Source of the DNA: Candidatus Omnitrophota bacterium
Lineage (GTDB): Bacteria > Omnitrophota > Gorgyraeia > Gygaellales > Profunditerraquicolaceae
DNA: 5,595 nucleotides
NCBI GenBank assembly: GCA_028687205.1
Contig: JAQUAP010000066.1
Location: 1-5,595 of the forward strand
Direction of reading: 5' to 3'
Shown here: positions 5,491-5,595 of the stretch, piece by piece
Numbering within the stretch: the stretch's first letter is position 1
Layout: the number at the start of each line of letters is the position of its first letter
Position numbers and translations under genes: made by a program
Notes under the pieces: generated by a model
What the model was told of the DNA's origin: nothing
Databases searched by the model: none
What the model saw: only the letters and a program-made list of their open reading frames with translations

Positions 5491-5595
5491 TTAGAAAGGA
5501 GTGCTAAAACCCGCCTCAACTCCCAGCTCTTCCTGGCGGGCTTTTAAGCGGATAAAAACCCGGGGTTCCAGCGCATTTAGCAGGCTGTAACTGTA
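5491..5595 (-). CDS. Unrecognised protein, C-terminal fragment at the right edge
   Basis: A frame open from the edge runs 34 codons to TAA at 5491-5493. The visible end reads YSYSLLNALEPRVFIRLKAR and then QEELGVEAGFSTPF. It has the same strand as every other gene and its composition looks like soluble coding sequence (charged RLKARQEELG helix-like stretch), but I do not recognise a family. Support is limited to the lack of stops over 102 bases and the context; another minus-strand frame is also open for 24 codons. The 93 bp between this stop and the SemiSWEET start hold the promoter and no clear terminator. Confidence 0.45.
   Translation of the reverse strand, partial: YSYSLLNALEPRVFIRLKARQEELGVEAGFSTPF

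Noticed and set aside
5510..5540. Inverted repeat CCCGCC/GGCGGG with 19-base loop, flanked by A and T runs, resembling a bidirectional terminator
   Set aside because: It lies inside the open frame ending at 5491, the loop is long and the T run is only four bases. A coincidental coding repeat is more likely, though it would become a terminator candidate if that frame is not a gene.

Overview
The window reads as part of a surface-polysaccharide or protein-glycosylation locus of a Gram-negative-type, probably uncultivated bacterium. All credible genes lie on the minus strand, so transcription runs from the right edge to the left. Coding density is high and genes overlap or abut. A 20-bp perfect palindrome adds a PACRQAG tail to one protein; I recall such tails from Omnitrophota and candidate-phyla genomes. 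That recollection, together with the gene content, makes Omnitrophota a plausible but unproven source.

Layout in the direction of transcription. At the right edge (5595-5491) is the last part of an unrecognised reading frame. After a 93-bp gap holding a good sigma-70-type promoter, a compact run follows: a SemiSWEET sugar transporter (5397-5131), a CDP-paratose/tyvelose 2-epimerase-like SDR protein (5140-4067), GDP-mannose 4,6-dehydratase gmd (4061-3018), GDP-L-fucose synthase fcl (3016-2072) and an LhgO-type FAD oxidoreductase (2085-964). Junctions overlap by 10 nt, are separated by 5 nt and 1 nt, and overlap by 14 nt, as expected of one operon. After a 182-bp intergenic region a second unit begins: a winged-helix (MarR-like, EPS-associated type) regulator (781-239), then pseB (215 to the left edge, truncated), the first enzyme of pseudaminic-acid-type sugar synthesis.

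How the genes work together. gmd and fcl convert GDP-mannose to GDP-L-fucose. The epimerase should change the C2 configuration of a nucleotide-linked (probably deoxy) sugar. pseB opens a UDP-GlcNAc-derived route. The oxidoreductase and the small transporter are less obvious members. The regulator has a consensus-like promoter (TTGACA / TAAAAT) whose start region carries two copies of GTTCA-N5-TGAAC, a strong hint of autoregulation extending to pseB.

Most worth a second look: the tandem operator, the 20-bp palindrome that appears to have split the gmd Shine-Dalgarno and shifted the upstream stop codon, the near-leaderless SemiSWEET promoter, and the Tyr-to-Phe change in the epimerase YxxxK motif. 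I see no clearly novel system; most genes belong to known families.
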